Positions 8,555 to 18,600 of a stretch of DNA of 64,000 nucleotides are shown here, one piece after another; the stretch's first letter is position 1; the number at the start of each line of letters is the position of its first letter. The notes beneath the pieces are model-generated. The model was not told the DNA's origin. It saw only the letters and a list, made by a program, of their open reading frames with translations, and made no database searches. The stretch spans positions 140,019-204,018 of the forward strand of contig JBGCEO010000025.1 in NCBI GenBank assembly GCA_045106475.1, in the 5' to 3' direction. The translations under genes and the position numbers were made by a program. This DNA comes from Granulosicoccus sp045106475 (GTDB lineage: Bacteria; Pseudomonadota; Gammaproteobacteria; Granulosicoccales; Granulosicoccaceae).

Positions 8555-9895
8555 CTACTTCCAGGTGTAGTAGCCTGCTTCTTCCATGATGACTTTGGTT
8601 CTCTCGGCAACGCCGTCCAGTGCTTCCTGAATGTCCAGATCTTCAGTCAATACCTTGGAGAGAGTTGTACCCAGATCCGCATTGATCTTTCCCCATACCG
8701 GGATGATCGGACGCCAGTCTGGATCAGCATGTTGCAATGCTTCACCAAATGTTGCCATGTGAGGGAATTTTGCATTCACATCTGCATCTGCATGGGTAGA
8801 GAAGCGCGATGGGTTTCCACCAGCCAAAGCAACCAGCTTGTCACCGGCTTTGGATGTCAGCCATTGCATCAACAAAAACGCAGCTTCTTTATGTTCAGCG
8901 TTTTTAGGTATACCAATACCAAAACCACCCGTTTGACTGCCACGACGAACGCCCATGGGATGCATAGCCCAGTCTACCTTGCCAACTACTTTAGACTTGG
9001 ACGGATCGTTTATCTGCCCGGCCACTACAGTGGTATCAAGAAACATAGCGGTGTCGCCAGCGAGGAAAGATCCTAAAGCCTCACCAAAACCAAAGCTTGC
9101 AGCACCTTCAGGCCCACAGTCTACAATCGTCTTTAGTGCATTAGCTGCTTGCAAGCCAGCCTCATTATTTACGATGGGGTTCCAGGCATCATCAAATATG
9201 CGACCACCCAACGGTGCAAGGTGCAGCAGAAAAGCATGGCTGGCATGGTGACCAGATGCAGCACGTGAACTCAATCCGCCCATTCCCGGCTCAAGCTCAG
9301 GGATCTTACAGGCAATGTCAAGCATCTCGTCATAAGTCTCGGGGACCTTCAGACCATGTTTTTCAAAGATATCTTTTCGATAGCCCAGGATTGATGTTTC
9401 AGAACCATAAGGAATTCCAAACAACGAGCCTGTTTTACCCTGAAGATACCCTTTGTCACCACCGGCAAATCCGATGTTGTAGACATAACCGTCAATAAGG
9501 TCGTTGGCGTCATAGTTTGGATCGGCCAACTTTGGATTCATGTAATAACGAGCCAGGTTTTCCAGTTGGTCAGCATATACGTAGTCTGCTTTGGAGAAAA
9601 CTACATAGGCAATCAAGTCATAGTCACCCTCATCCTGACCAAGTTCGAGCGTTTGACGCTCTCGCATTTTTAAGTAAGGAAGCTGATCTACCTCAACTTC
9701 AATGCCTGTTTCTTTCGTAAATTCAGGCAGAATTTTCATTACCGCATCATAGTGCGGGTGTGCGGGGAAATTCACCACCAGTGTGGTGCCTTGGTATTCC
9801 TCGTACGGGTTAGCCAAAGCGGCACCGGCAATCAACGTGGTAGCCGCCACAACACCGCTTAACAACTTTGGCAAATGCATATTTGGTATCTTCAA
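8555..9895 (-). CDS. Extracellular solute-binding protein, sugar type (family 1)
   Basis: Periplasmic binding protein of the sugar ABC importer. The start is set to TTG at 9895: a perfect GGAGGAG sits at 9902-9908 with a 6-base spacer. The resulting N-terminus has Lys at position 2, a hydrophobic core (VVAATTLIAGAALA) and a cleavage site before NPYEEYQG, a good signal peptide. Translation from the more upstream TTG would put the Shine-Dalgarno inside the gene. About 446 residues, normal for family 1. Conserved elements include the GGFGIGIPKNA strand and LAGDTAMFLD. Ligand is probably a sugar or sugar acid, given the downstream enzymes. Confidence 0.92.
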   Translation of the reverse strand: MKIPNMHLPKLLSGVVAATTLIAGAALANPYEEYQGTTLVVNFPAHPHYDAVMKILPEFTKETGIEVEVDQLPYLKMRERQTLELGQDEGDYDLIAYVVFSKADYVYADQLENLARYYMNPKLADPNYDANDLIDGYVYNIGFAGGDKGYLQGKTGSLFGIPYGSETSILGYRKDIFEKHGLKVPETYDEMLDIACKIPELEPGMGGLSSRAASGHHASHAFLLHLAPLGGRIFDDAWNPIVNNEAGLQAANALKTIVDCGPEGAASFGFGEALGSFLAGDTAMFLDTTVVAGQINDPSKSKVVGKVDWAMHPMGVRRGSQTGGFGIGIPKNAEHKEAAFLLMQWLTSKAGDKLVALAGGNPSRFSTHADADVNAKFPHMATFGEALQHADPDWRPIIPVWGKINADLGTTLSKVLTEDLDIQEALDGVAERTKVIMEEAGYYTWK

Positions 9896-9944
9896 AACAA
9901 ACTCCTCCAATTTTCAGACTTATAAGAACTACGTTGAGCAAGAC

Positions 9945-11036
9945 TTAAGCAAAGGCTAAATCTGTGCTGTTACTAAAAAAATGTAACTCTTCAAAATCAA
10001 CCCGAAATCTAAGCTTTTCGCCCAAAGCAATGGGTGTATCAGATTTCAACTCGACCATGACCTTTTCACCACCACAATCACCCATTAGTACGGACTGTGC
10101 ACCGACATATTCCGATACCACTACATCGATATCAAAACCCGAGTCGATAGAGACGTCAGGATCGAAAATAAGATCGGATGGACGCACTCCCATGGTGATT
10201 TGCGCTTCTTGAGAGGCGTTTAGGCGCTCTGCTGTGTGGCTATCGCACTTGAGCTGAAACCCAGCCCCTTTTAGAAAAACGTCATCCCCCTCACGAACAA
10301 TAGTGGTATCAAGAAAATTCATTGGGGGCGTACCCAGAAACCCTGCAACGAATTTGTTGGCAGGCTTTTTAAACAATTGTTCAGGCGTACCCTGTTGTTG
10401 AATATGCCCGCCATGCATTACAACGATGCGATCTGCCAGAGTCATGGCTTCTATTTGATCGTGCGTGACGTAAATCATGTTTTTGCGCACGCGTTGTCGC
10501 ATCAGTGCAAGCTCCGCACGCATCTGCGTACGCAATTTTGCATCCAGGTTTGATAGCGGTTCATCGAATAGAAATGTAGAACTATCGCGTGTCAATGCTC
10601 TGCCCATGGCAACGCGTTGTCTTTGACCACCCGATAACTCACCAGGCTTACGATGCAAGTATTCTGTTAACCCCAGGACGGCTGCAACCTCATTGATCTT
10701 ATGCTCAATCTCTTTCTTGGGACGCTTCTCCAATCGCAGCGCAAACGACATATTGCGCGCCACATCCATATGCGGATAGAGCGCATAGTCTTGAAAAACC
10801 ATCGCCAGATCGCGCTCTTTGGGTTCCAACTGACTCACTGCGCGACCATCAATGTAGATCTCGCCGTCCGTGACCGCCTCCAACCCTGCAATCATCCTGA
10901 GAGTCGTAGACTTACCACACCCGGACGGACCCACCAATACGGTGAACTCAGCATCTTCCATCTCAAGATTGATGCTATGTAGCACCTCAACCTTTCCGTA
11001 ACTCTTTGTCAGATTTTCAAGCTTGATATTCGGCAT
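9945..11036 (-). CDS. Sugar ABC transporter ATP-binding protein (UgpC/MsmK type)
   Basis: A 363-residue ATPase with Walker A GPSGCGKST (about residues 37-45), Q-loop VFQDYALYPHM, signature LSGGQRQRVAMGRAL and Walker B FLFDEPLSNLD. The H-loop is present in the segment IYVTHDQIEAMTLAD. It has a C-terminal TOBE/OB regulatory domain typical of the MalK/UgpC class. It is the first gene of the minus-strand sugar operon and lies directly downstream of the candidate LacI operator at 11086-11105. It should energise the two permeases at 6548-8397. Confidence 0.95.
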   Translation of the reverse strand: MPNIKLENLTKSYGKVEVLHSINLEMEDAEFTVLVGPSGCGKSTTLRMIAGLEAVTDGEIYIDGRAVSQLEPKERDLAMVFQDYALYPHMDVARNMSFALRLEKRPKKEIEHKINEVAAVLGLTEYLHRKPGELSGGQRQRVAMGRALTRDSSTFLFDEPLSNLDAKLRTQMRAELALMRQRVRKNMIYVTHDQIEAMTLADRIVVMHGGHIQQQGTPEQLFKKPANKFVAGFLGTPPMNFLDTTIVREGDDVFLKGAGFQLKCDSHTAERLNASQEAQITMGVRPSDLIFDPDVSIDSGFDIDVVVSEYVGAQSVLMGDCGGEKVMVELKSDTPIALGEKLRFRVDFEELHFFSNSTDLAFA

Positions 11037-11085
11037 ATTGCATTCGGCTGCTTGTGAAATGGCGCTAAATTTCGCCGCACCTAGT

Positions 11086-11105
11086 AAATGTTATCGGTAA
11101 CATTT
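11086..11105. promoter_or_regulatory. Candidate LacI-family operator upstream of sugar operon
   Basis: AAATGTTATCGGTAACATTT: arms AAATGTTA/TAACATTT are perfect and the centre contains CG, the layout of LacI-family operators. It lies 50 bases upstream of the first gene of an operon that ends in a LacI gene. Confidence 0.7.
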
Positions 11106-11266
11106 TTCGGAGTATACGCTTATTTTTAAATTCTGCAAGCCTTGTTCACGAGAACCAGATAGGGAAAAACAACCGGCGGTTCAAACTTCAAGAAACATTC
11201 ACATTCTTGTTCGCTCAGTCTATTCACGTACAGTCGGGGGCATCTGTTTTCAGCAGAGCACCCCTC

Positions 11267-11983
11267 TCACAACGTCTTCATATTCACACGCTTAGATAAT
11301 TCTTCTGCGCTCTCCACACGCTCTGAATAACGATCGCTAAGGTAGGCAGAACGCCCCCGGGTTAAAAGGGTGAACTTCATAAGCTCTTCCATTACATCGA
11401 TCACACGGTTATAAAACGGCGATGCCTTCATGCGCCCTTGATCATCAAATTCCAGAAAGGCTTTAGGTATTGACGACTGATTGGGAATGGTGATCATGCG
11501 CATCCATCGGCCCAGAATTCGCAATTGATTGACCGTATTAAAGCTCTGCGACCCACCACAAACCTGCATCACCGCCAAGGTACGACCTTGTGTGGGGCGC
11601 ACACCCCCAATCGGAGCCAGGGGCAACCAGTCTATCTGCGTTTTCATTAACCCAGTCATTGCCCCATGCCGCTCCGGTGAACACCAGACCTGAGCTTCCG
11701 ACCAAAGAGACAGCTCTCGAAGCTCCTGTACTTTTGCGTGTGTGTCATCCGACTCGTCAACAAGAGGTAGATTACTTGGATTGAAGATACGAACCTCTGC
11801 ACCAAAGTGTTCCAGCACGCGAGCCGCCTCTTCAGTGACCAGTCTTGAGTATGACCTTTCACGAAGCGATCCGTAGAGCATCAGCACCCTGACAGCGTGC
11901 GTCGGGTCATCTTGCGATGCGAGGTTCTCTACATCAAGGCTGCGCAAATGCGTTGGATCGACATGCAGCAAATCGTTATTCAT
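11267..11983 (-). CDS. arsH: ArsH-type NADPH-dependent FMN reductase
   Basis: Flavodoxin-like flavoprotein of the ArsH family, about 238 residues from ATG 11983. Family hallmarks are LMLYGSLRERSYSRL (phosphate-binding loop), CSPERHGAMTGLMKTQIDWLP, GGSQSFNTVNQLRILGRWMRM and IPNQSS. ArsH oxidises trivalent organoarsenicals to less toxic pentavalent forms using NADPH/FMN. A longer frame runs upstream to 12097 but overlaps the aquaporin gene and lacks family similarity there, so 11983 was chosen. Third gene of the arsR-aquaporin-arsH set. Confidence 0.93.
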   Translation of the reverse strand: MNNDLLHVDPTHLRSLDVENLASQDDPTHAVRVLMLYGSLRERSYSRLVTEEAARVLEHFGAEVRIFNPSNLPLVDESDDTHAKVQELRELSLWSEAQVWCSPERHGAMTGLMKTQIDWLPLAPIGGVRPTQGRTLAVMQVCGGSQSFNTVNQLRILGRWMRMITIPNQSSIPKAFLEFDDQGRMKASPFYNRVIDVMEELMKFTLLTRGRSAYLSDRYSERVESAEELSKRVNMKTL

Positions 11984-12024
11984 AGTTCGTATTTCCGTCA
12001 CCGATACAGCGGTCTGTGAGACAG

Positions 12025-12714
12025 CTATTGTTCTGGGGTTTTGCTTGAAGCCGGGCTTGATGCCTGGAGTAACCACTCGCAAAACCGCCATGCACACAAC
12101 GCAGCGATAAATTGCGCGGTGATAAATCCTGGAATCCCCTGCGGTTCTATTCCTGCAAATGTATTCGAGAATCCGCGAGCCAGCGTAACAGCAGGGTTAG
12201 CGAACGACGTAGAAGCAGTAAACCAATACGCAGCTGTTATATAAAGTCCCACGGCCCATGCAACGGCATCTTCACGAGCTTTGAGTGTGGCGAGAATGGT
12301 CAAAACCAGACCAAATGTCGCCACACCTTCAGAAAACCATTGGGATCCGCCTGTGCGGGTTTTAGTTGAAAGCTGAAACAGGCTTTCACCAAACATCAAA
12401 TGAGCTGCCCAGACACCAGCGACACCAGCAACAACTTGTGTTGCTACATACAGCATGCCTGCAAAAGGAGTTAACTCTTTTTTCAGGGTAAACACCAGAG
12501 TAACTGCCGGGTTAAAATGCGCACCCGATATGGGGCCAAGCATTGTAATTAAGACAACCAGAATAGCGCCAGTGGGTATGGTATTACCCAACAGTGCAAT
12601 AGCCACGTTGCCACCAGCTAGTCGTTCGGCCATGATGCCGGATCCAACAACAGTCGCTAGCAGAAACGCAGTACCGACAAACTCGGCCGCCAACCTTCTG
12701 GGAAGCATGCTCAT
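12025..12714 (-). CDS. aqpS: Aquaglyceroporin of ars operon (AqpS-like MIP channel)
   Basis: A 229-residue major intrinsic protein with six hydrophobic helices and both NPA boxes: HFNPAVT in the first half and FANPAVT in the second. It lies between arsR and arsH, the position occupied by AqpS in rhizobial ars operons, where the channel lets arsenite leave down its gradient. The start ATGAGCATG allows initiation at either Met. No strong Shine-Dalgarno is seen, and the leader is a partial duplication of the arsR 3' end (12720-12761). Confidence 0.9.
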   Translation of the reverse strand: MSMLPRRLAAEFVGTAFLLATVVGSGIMAERLAGGNVAIALLGNTIPTGAILVVLITMLGPISGAHFNPAVTLVFTLKKELTPFAGMLYVATQVVAGVAGVWAAHLMFGESLFQLSTKTRTGGSQWFSEGVATFGLVLTILATLKAREDAVAWAVGLYITAAYWFTASTSFANPAVTLARGFSNTFAGIEPQGIPGFITAQFIAALCAWRFCEWLLQASSPASSKTPEQ

Positions 12715-12719
12715 CTATA

Positions 12720-12761
12720 AATTAACATGACGCACACATATTAATTAGCATGACGCACACA
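12720..12761. repeat. Tandem duplication of arsR 3' end
   Basis: Two 19-base copies differing at one position (12720-12738 and 12743-12761; core CATGACGCACACA) with a 23-base period. The right copy contains the arsR stop codon, and the left copy carries a second, unused TAA. A flanking GCTCATCTAT is also duplicated (12709-12718 and 12765-12774). Confidence 0.8.
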
Positions 12762-13080
12762 CAAGCTCATCTATGATGGGTTTGCAGCGTTCAGATCGCC
12801 CTGCACAACAATCTTCCATAAGAAAGACTAAAAGGGCACGCAATGTATTCATATCAGAAAAATAGCGAATGGTTCGCCCTTGGCGCTCGTTTCGAATCAG
12901 ACCTGAGTTCAAGAGCACAGCCAGATTAGCTGACATTGTGTTCTGCTTGACCTTAAGACTTTCACCAATCTCTCCAGACAAAAGGCCTTCTGGGCCGGCC
13001 TTAATAAGCAGGCGAAACACATCCAGTCGTGTTTGTTGACTCAGCGCAGAGAAAGCAGCAATGGGATTTAATGTTTCCAT
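12745..13080 (-). CDS. arsR: ArsR-family metalloregulator
   Basis: A 111-residue winged-helix repressor. The start METLNPIAAFSALSQQTRLDVFRLL is typical. The recognition region is LKVKQNTMSANLAVLLNSGLI and the wing is NERQGRTIRYF. The canonical ArsR metal-site CVC motif in the recognition helix region is absent. Instead cysteines cluster at the C-terminus (DCCAGRSERC and the final CASC), as in ArsR variants that use C-terminal thiols for As(III). It is the first gene of the arsR-aquaporin-arsH cluster and should respond to arsenite or organoarsenicals. Confidence 0.92.
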   Translation of the reverse strand: METLNPIAAFSALSQQTRLDVFRLLIKAGPEGLLSGEIGESLKVKQNTMSANLAVLLNSGLIRNERQGRTIRYFSDMNTLRALLVFLMEDCCAGRSERCKPIIDELVCASC

Positions 13081-13100
13081 ATATCATGATTATTGGATAT
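13081..13100. promoter_or_regulatory. Possible ArsR operator/promoter
   Basis: AT-rich inverted repeat ATATC-N10-GATAT immediately upstream of the arsR start codon. Position fits autoregulation; the match to a known ArsR site is not established. Confidence 0.35.
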
Positions 13101-13113
13101 ATTAGTTTCGCTG

Positions 13114-13272
13114 TCAACCCATCTGCGCTAAGAAGTTCTCAACGGCCGCCTTCTGCGCTACCTGGCGGCAGATGAAACGTCGCATTAATTCAACGGTGCG
13201 ATTCTGCTGTGCCAGCAACATGTGCACCGGGATATTGCCGAGCTCGTCGGGATCAGTATCAACACGATTCAA
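13114..13272 (-). pseudogene. Short coding-like remnant, family not recognised
   Basis: A 52-codon minus-strand frame (TTG 13272 to TGA 13114). Its codon choice and composition look protein-coding and it reads like the C-terminal end of a larger protein (segments ELGNIPVHMLLAQQNRTVE and RRFICRQVAQKAAVENFL). A TAA precedes the TTG, and no start with a ribosome site is seen. Probably the surviving 3' end of a gene lost next to the ars cluster. I cannot name the family. Confidence 0.3.
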
Positions 13273-13480
13273 TTAGCGCTAAAACCATAGTCCTCAATGG
13301 CAACACACCTAATACCAGAGACGCTACTAGCTTTTTTGAAGAAGGTTTGATGACCAACACGACCTATGCTTAGTACCGTGTGTAGACCAGTTCAAGTTCA
13401 ATGGCCTGATCGATATCTTTATCGTTGCTCGTTTGTTAGTCTGCGCCCGATCCTGGCAGATGGTACTTTGGGTTTTGCAG
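13273..13480. other. Intergenic region upstream of lipoprotein gene
   Basis: Together with the remnant at 13114-13272 this makes a 400-base stretch without an intact gene between arsR and the lipoprotein. I see no hairpin, tRNA or convincing small gene. It must hold the promoter of the lipoprotein gene. Confidence 0.4.
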
Positions 13481-15028
13481 ATGAATGCGATTAGAAATAT
13501 ATCGTTTACAGTGTTGTGTGCACTATTGCTCAGCGGATGTGCGACACAACCGACAGAAAAGCAGGTGATGCTACCCCAGCACTCATCCAACCCTATTGAG
13601 TTAACCAAATTACCGATTGCGGCCGGTTCACCAACGCAGACCGAAGCCCCGGAAATAACACAAAAGAAAACATTGTCTTTAGCAAAGCAATTAGGTGTTC
13701 AGGATCGTTCATCCGAGAGCGCACTAAGCGACTTGCAAATCCTGATAGGCAATCTGGATGAAGACGCAGACCTTTGCACAGGTCTGGTCGCGCACAAGCA
13801 ACCTGCAACTGTTCCACGTGTCGCGAAGCCGCCGTTTATGACCTACTATAAGGACCCGACCTTCAGGTCCAAGGTTATTCGAATTTCAAACACGCGCTCA
13901 GGTGAGGTCATCAAACCGATGTACAGCACAATACAAGCCTGGAACGCGGATGAAACTCTGATGATTCTCTACCATACGGGAGGAAGAGGCGCGGGTCATC
14001 ACCTGTACGACGGAAAAAACTATCAACACATTAGAAATCTGAATATTGCTCCAACGGATCTGGAACAAGTATTTTGGAGTCACACAGAACCAGATTACTA
14101 CTATTACATTAGCCAGAGCGGATTTAGTAGAAACCATTTACTCAAGGCTAATGCACGCACCAAGAAGGTCACGAAACTTGTTGATCTATCGCCGATGTGT
14201 GGATTTAACCAAGTGGCTACCGCTGGCAATGATGTGCAAATGCAATCGCGTGATGATGATCTATTTGCGTTTCGTTGTAAGTCTGGATCCAACAACCTAA
14301 TGTACATGCACAGCTATCGCGTCAGTACCGGTGAGATCAATTCTCGTCAAATTGGTCCAGGAACAACTTGGGACAATTGGTCTGCGCCCAATCCTGCAGC
14401 CAGTGGTAAGCGACTACTCATGAACGGCAGGGTCATTAGTAGCGATCTGACATCTCAGGAGCAGAGCCTGGACATGGCTAACTTTCATGAACACTCCAGT
14501 GTAGGGCAGACTAAATCCGGAGACGATGCATTGTTTACCGTGGCCTTTGATCCCTCACCTGCCAGATGTGGTGGTCATATAGACCACGGCGTTGCACATT
14601 TGGTAGAGCATAATCTGGAAAGTGGAGAATGTCGTGCGCTGATCACCGAGTCCATGGGATACCCCTATACCAGCAGCGGAACTCACATATCGGCTGTAGC
14701 GCATCTGCGTCCTGGCTGGGTTTTGATGTCGAGCCTGGGCTACCCGGAAGATTTTGCTCGTCTGATCGATGGCAAACCGGCAACAACGTTTTTCTCTGAG
14801 ATTTATCTCACTAACACAGATCCGAATGAAACCCAGGTTTGCCGCGTTGCCCAACATCGCAGCTTTGGCAAAGCGGCCAAAAACGGCAACTACCAGCCCT
14901 ATTTTGGTGAACCCCACGCCACTTTAAGCCCGTCCGGTACTCGCTTAATGTTCGGCTCGGATTGGTATGATTCAGGATCAGTTGATACGTATATCGTGGA
15001 GCTACCAGTCCACTCGTCTCAACAGTAG
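13481..15028 (+). CDS. Outer-membrane or periplasmic lipoprotein with PD40-like propeller
   Basis: About 515 residues from ATG 13481, chosen because it gives a clean lipoprotein signal: MNAIRNISFTVLCALLLSGC with lipobox LLSGC. The mature part contains repeats of the kind found in WD40-like/oligogalacturonide-lyase-type propellers: SGEVIKPMYSTIQAWNADE, GKNYQHIRNLNI, and the end PHATLSPSGTRLMFGSDW. Extracytoplasmic and probably beta-rich. No catalytic motif recognised. Monocistronic, downstream of the ars cluster but on the other strand. Function unknown; a role in polysaccharide handling would be speculation from fold alone. Confidence 0.75.
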   Translation: MNAIRNISFTVLCALLLSGCATQPTEKQVMLPQHSSNPIELTKLPIAAGSPTQTEAPEITQKKTLSLAKQLGVQDRSSESALSDLQILIGNLDEDADLCTGLVAHKQPATVPRVAKPPFMTYYKDPTFRSKVIRISNTRSGEVIKPMYSTIQAWNADETLMILYHTGGRGAGHHLYDGKNYQHIRNLNIAPTDLEQVFWSHTEPDYYYYISQSGFSRNHLLKANARTKKVTKLVDLSPMCGFNQVATAGNDVQMQSRDDDLFAFRCKSGSNNLMYMHSYRVSTGEINSRQIGPGTTWDNWSAPNPAASGKRLLMNGRVISSDLTSQEQSLDMANFHEHSSVGQTKSGDDALFTVAFDPSPARCGGHIDHGVAHLVEHNLESGECRALITESMGYPYTSSGTHISAVAHLRPGWVLMSSLGYPEDFARLIDGKPATTFFSEIYLTNTDPNETQVCRVAQHRSFGKAAKNGNYQPYFGEPHATLSPSGTRLMFGSDWYDSGSVDTYIVELPVHSSQQ

Positions 15029-15050
15029 GCGGCTTGTAACGCAAAAAATG

Positions 15051-15269
15051 CTAGTCGTGCGTCCACTTTATTTGAAATTCAATCTCTTCACTTGATTCAT
15101 CGCGCTCATGCTCAATGTTGTACTGAGCCCTGACAGGTACATAAATTCTCTCGCTGGCGATTTGAATTTCAAACTGCTCGCCCCTCTCTAGACAATCAGC
15201 AAGCCGGCGAAGCTTTGCCACGAATTCGGAAGTGGGATAGTCCTTTTCGACATCACGCTCTGTTTTCAT
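15051..15269 (-). CDS. Amphi-Trp domain-containing protein
   Basis: A small acidic cytoplasmic protein (about 72-76 residues) with the amphi-Trp domain: repeated amphipathic strands and the ending IEFQIKWTHD with Trp near the C-terminus. Start at ATG 15269 (MKTERDVEKDYP); ATG 15281 four codons upstream is an alternative. GGAAC 9-13 bases before 15269 could act as its ribosome site. The longer frame to 15392 has no family support. Function of the family is unknown. It stands alone between the lipoprotein and the divergent ABC-like gene. Confidence 0.8.
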   Translation of the reverse strand: MKTERDVEKDYPTSEFVAKLRRLADCLERGEQFEIQIASERIYVPVRAQYNIEHERDESSEEIEFQIKWTHD

Positions 15270-15281
15270 TGTGGGTTCCAT

Positions 15282-15652
15282 ATAGATAATTTGGTGGGCA
15301 GAATAACCTTTATCTGACCAATGCAGGCCAAACGCAGCAAGATCAGTGAGCCTAGCTGCATTTAGTTGGTATGAACTGTACCAGAAGTGCAACGAGGAAC
15401 TCAGCGGCTGATTATGAGCGATAGCTCTGCAAGCCTACACTCAACCGATTCCGATTCATTTTAGCCCCTAGAGCTGCCAGAACCTTCAATGACCAAGACC
15501 ATAGTATCTGTTTGCGTCTCTGAGAATTGAACGGTCGCTCTTACGTTGCTTCATCGAACAGAGGCAAACTGGCAATTAAACTAGAATTGTAAAAGCGGGT
15601 ACGAGCCATATGTCGTACTCTACCCTGAGTTGCACTTATAGGAGAACGGTTA
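15282..15652. other. Divergent intergenic region
   Basis: About 370 bases between the amphi-Trp gene (minus) and the ABC-like gene (plus), so it should hold both promoters. The ABC-like gene has a good ribosome site (TAGGAGAA, 15640-15647). No repeat or RNA gene seen. Confidence 0.4.
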
Positions 15653-18600
15653 ATGGAAAAAAGTATTTTTAAGTATATCTGGAAATACTCCAAGAAAAAC
15701 CAGATCGTACTGCTTGCCGTCACTCTTCTGACTTTTCCAATTTTATACGTCACTCTCGAGTTGCCTAAGCGCATCATCAACGATGCTATAAGCGGCTCTG
15801 GCGAGGGCATCGTCCTTTTTGGAATCGCACTCAGTCAGGTTCAGTTCCTAATGGTTCTGTGCGCAGGTTTTCTCCTCGCCGTTCTCGTGAATGGATTGCT
15901 TAAGATGCGGCTAAACACCATGAAAGGTGTGCTTGCAGAGCGGTTGTTGCGTCGATTTCGTTATCAACTTCTCACACGAGTGTTGCGATTTCCCAGACCG
16001 TATTTCAGGCATACCAGTCAGGGCGAATTAGTTGCAATGGTGACCTCGGAAGCAGAGCCTCTGGGCGGAATCATGGGAGACATGTTGTCCCAGCCAATTC
16101 TACAGGCTGGTCAGATGATCACGATCCTGGTGTTTCTATTCGCCCAAAGCGTCTGGTTTGGAATGGCAGCGATCGCCCTCATTCCCTTGCAGGCATGGCT
16201 TATTCCCATATTGCAGCGACAGATCAATCAGCTCAACAAGGGACGAATCCAGGAGGTCCGAAGGCTAGCTGCCGATATCGGCGAAACTGCCGCAGGAGTG
16301 AGCGATATTCGCACCAATGGCGGAGTCAGATACAGAATGTCACTGTTCTCCAACCGCCTTGGCAATCTGTATGACATTCGTTTTGAGATCTATCAAAAAA
16401 AGTTCTTCATGAAGTTTTTGAACAACTTTATCAACCAGCTAACGCCATTTTTCTTCTACTCGGTTGGCGGCTATCTGGCTATCAAGGGACACATCACCGT
16501 GGGCGCACTTGTAGCAGCACTGGCAGCCTTCAAAGATATGTCTTCACCTTGGAAGGAGCTACTCGCCTATTACAATACAACCCAGGACGTTGCTCTGCGA
16601 TGGGAGGCAGTCACAGAGCGCTTTGCACCCAGCTCACTGGTTGACGACCAACTCTTCGAAGGCATGCCAGAGGGAAAAGCAAGCTTGAAAGGCGATATTG
16701 ATATCAAGGATGTGACCGTCCGCGACGAAGATGGCCATACCGTTCTGGAAGACATAAACCTGTCCATACCACAGGGTGCCCGAGTCGCGGTAAAAACAGA
16801 CAATGAAACAGCTGCGCTGGCTTTCGCTGATCTTCTAACGCGCGAAGTGATTCCTCTGCGAGGATCCATAACAATTGCCGGGCAACCGTTGAACACTATT
16901 CATCAGGTCACGCTGGCAAACTGCATTGGCTATGCCCACTCCAACCCGCATATCATGCAGGGCACACTGGGTGAGAACATTCTGTTGCCCTTTAAGAACA
17001 AACCAGTAAACGATTGGGATGAACAGTCTGACCCCAACGACTTTCGAATCAAGGCTCAACAATCGGGCAACAGCCTTGATCCATTTGATACTGATTGGAT
17101 TGATCCGCAGATAGCCGGCCTGCAGTCTTCAGATGAAATTCGTGACTGGTGGTTTCAACTGGTTCAGGCAATGGGAATCGACGACTTCATGGTGCGTCGT
17201 GCCTTACGTACCAGACTTGAACCCGGTGGGCATGACAAGCTAGCCGAAGAAATCGTTAAGCTTCGACCACAGATCACGAAACGCCTAGCCGAGGCCGGTC
17301 TGGATGATGTTGTTCACAGATTTCATCCTGACAAATTCAATCCGATCTCACCATTAGGCAGTAATCTTCTGTTTGCGCTACCTACCAAGTTGCTTACACA
17401 AATGTCCTTGTCACAGGATGACAACTTCGTGCGTATATTGCGTGAGCAAGGGATAGCTGACGAGCTGATGGAAATGTCCGTTACTCTGATAGAAAGTCTG
17501 ACAGCCACCTTCGGCGACGATGGAACCGATCACCCTTTATTTCGCAGTTTAAATCTGGATGAAGAACTCTACCAACAATTAGCTACCATTATAAAAACCC
17601 GACGCGAGGTAGGCGATGCTGGTTTGCCAGCCGATGATTATGCCCTGATGCTAACTGTCCCCTTTGCTTTTTCTGCAGAACAGATTGGACCAGCGTTCAG
17701 TGATAATTTCAAAGAGCGTGTTCTACAGATTCGCAAGACGAATGCGGCAACAATGGTGCAGGAACTAGGTGATTTATTCGAGACCATTGATCCAGAAAAG
17801 TACATTCCAGTGATGACGGTGATGGGCAACGCACTCTTTGGCAGAATCTCAAAAATGGCTGGTGCGCGGGAAAAAATGATCGAGGACATCGTCGTCGATA
17901 TGCTTAGTGAGAATAATCTCCAACGACTTGCAGCAGAGTCAATTTATGATCTGGTTACATCGTCGGGTGGCGAAAATTTACCAGCCGTCTTCAGGGAACG
18001 TGTCGCGTTCAGCCGGGCTGGAATCAAGAAACCAGATGTATTGATTCTAGCCAACTCTCTAGCCAGCCACGATAGCGAAGAACGCGCTCTCATGAGAGAA
18101 CGAGTCAGCGAGCTGATGCCTGAAACTACTAAGATATTCATCGAGAAAAAAATTAACAACCCTGACAGTTACGATCTGTTTGTTGAAATTATAGACGGAA
18201 GAATCGATGGAGGTGCAAGGCAGGAGGTGCAAGACTCCGATGCGCGACAAGATCTCAATCGAAAAATGGCAGAGATTGCAAAGACCGAGTTGTTTGGAAA
18301 ACTGGATCGAAAGCAACAACGTCTTCTTGCATTTGGCGCACAGTGGTACAAAGCAGAAGCCGGGCGCAAAATATTTTCAGTAGGCGAAGATGCCGATGCG
18401 GCATATCTCTGTATTAGTGGCTTGGCAGGATTGTATTGGACAACAAATGAAAACGACACTCGGTTAGTATCCGAAATAAAAACCGGTAGATTGATAGGAG
18501 ATCTCTCGGTTATTCTGAACGAGGAACGCCCTCTGGATCTTGTAGCGATAGAAGACAGCACTTTTCTTCGCATAGGTGCTACTGAGTTGATGGCAATAAT

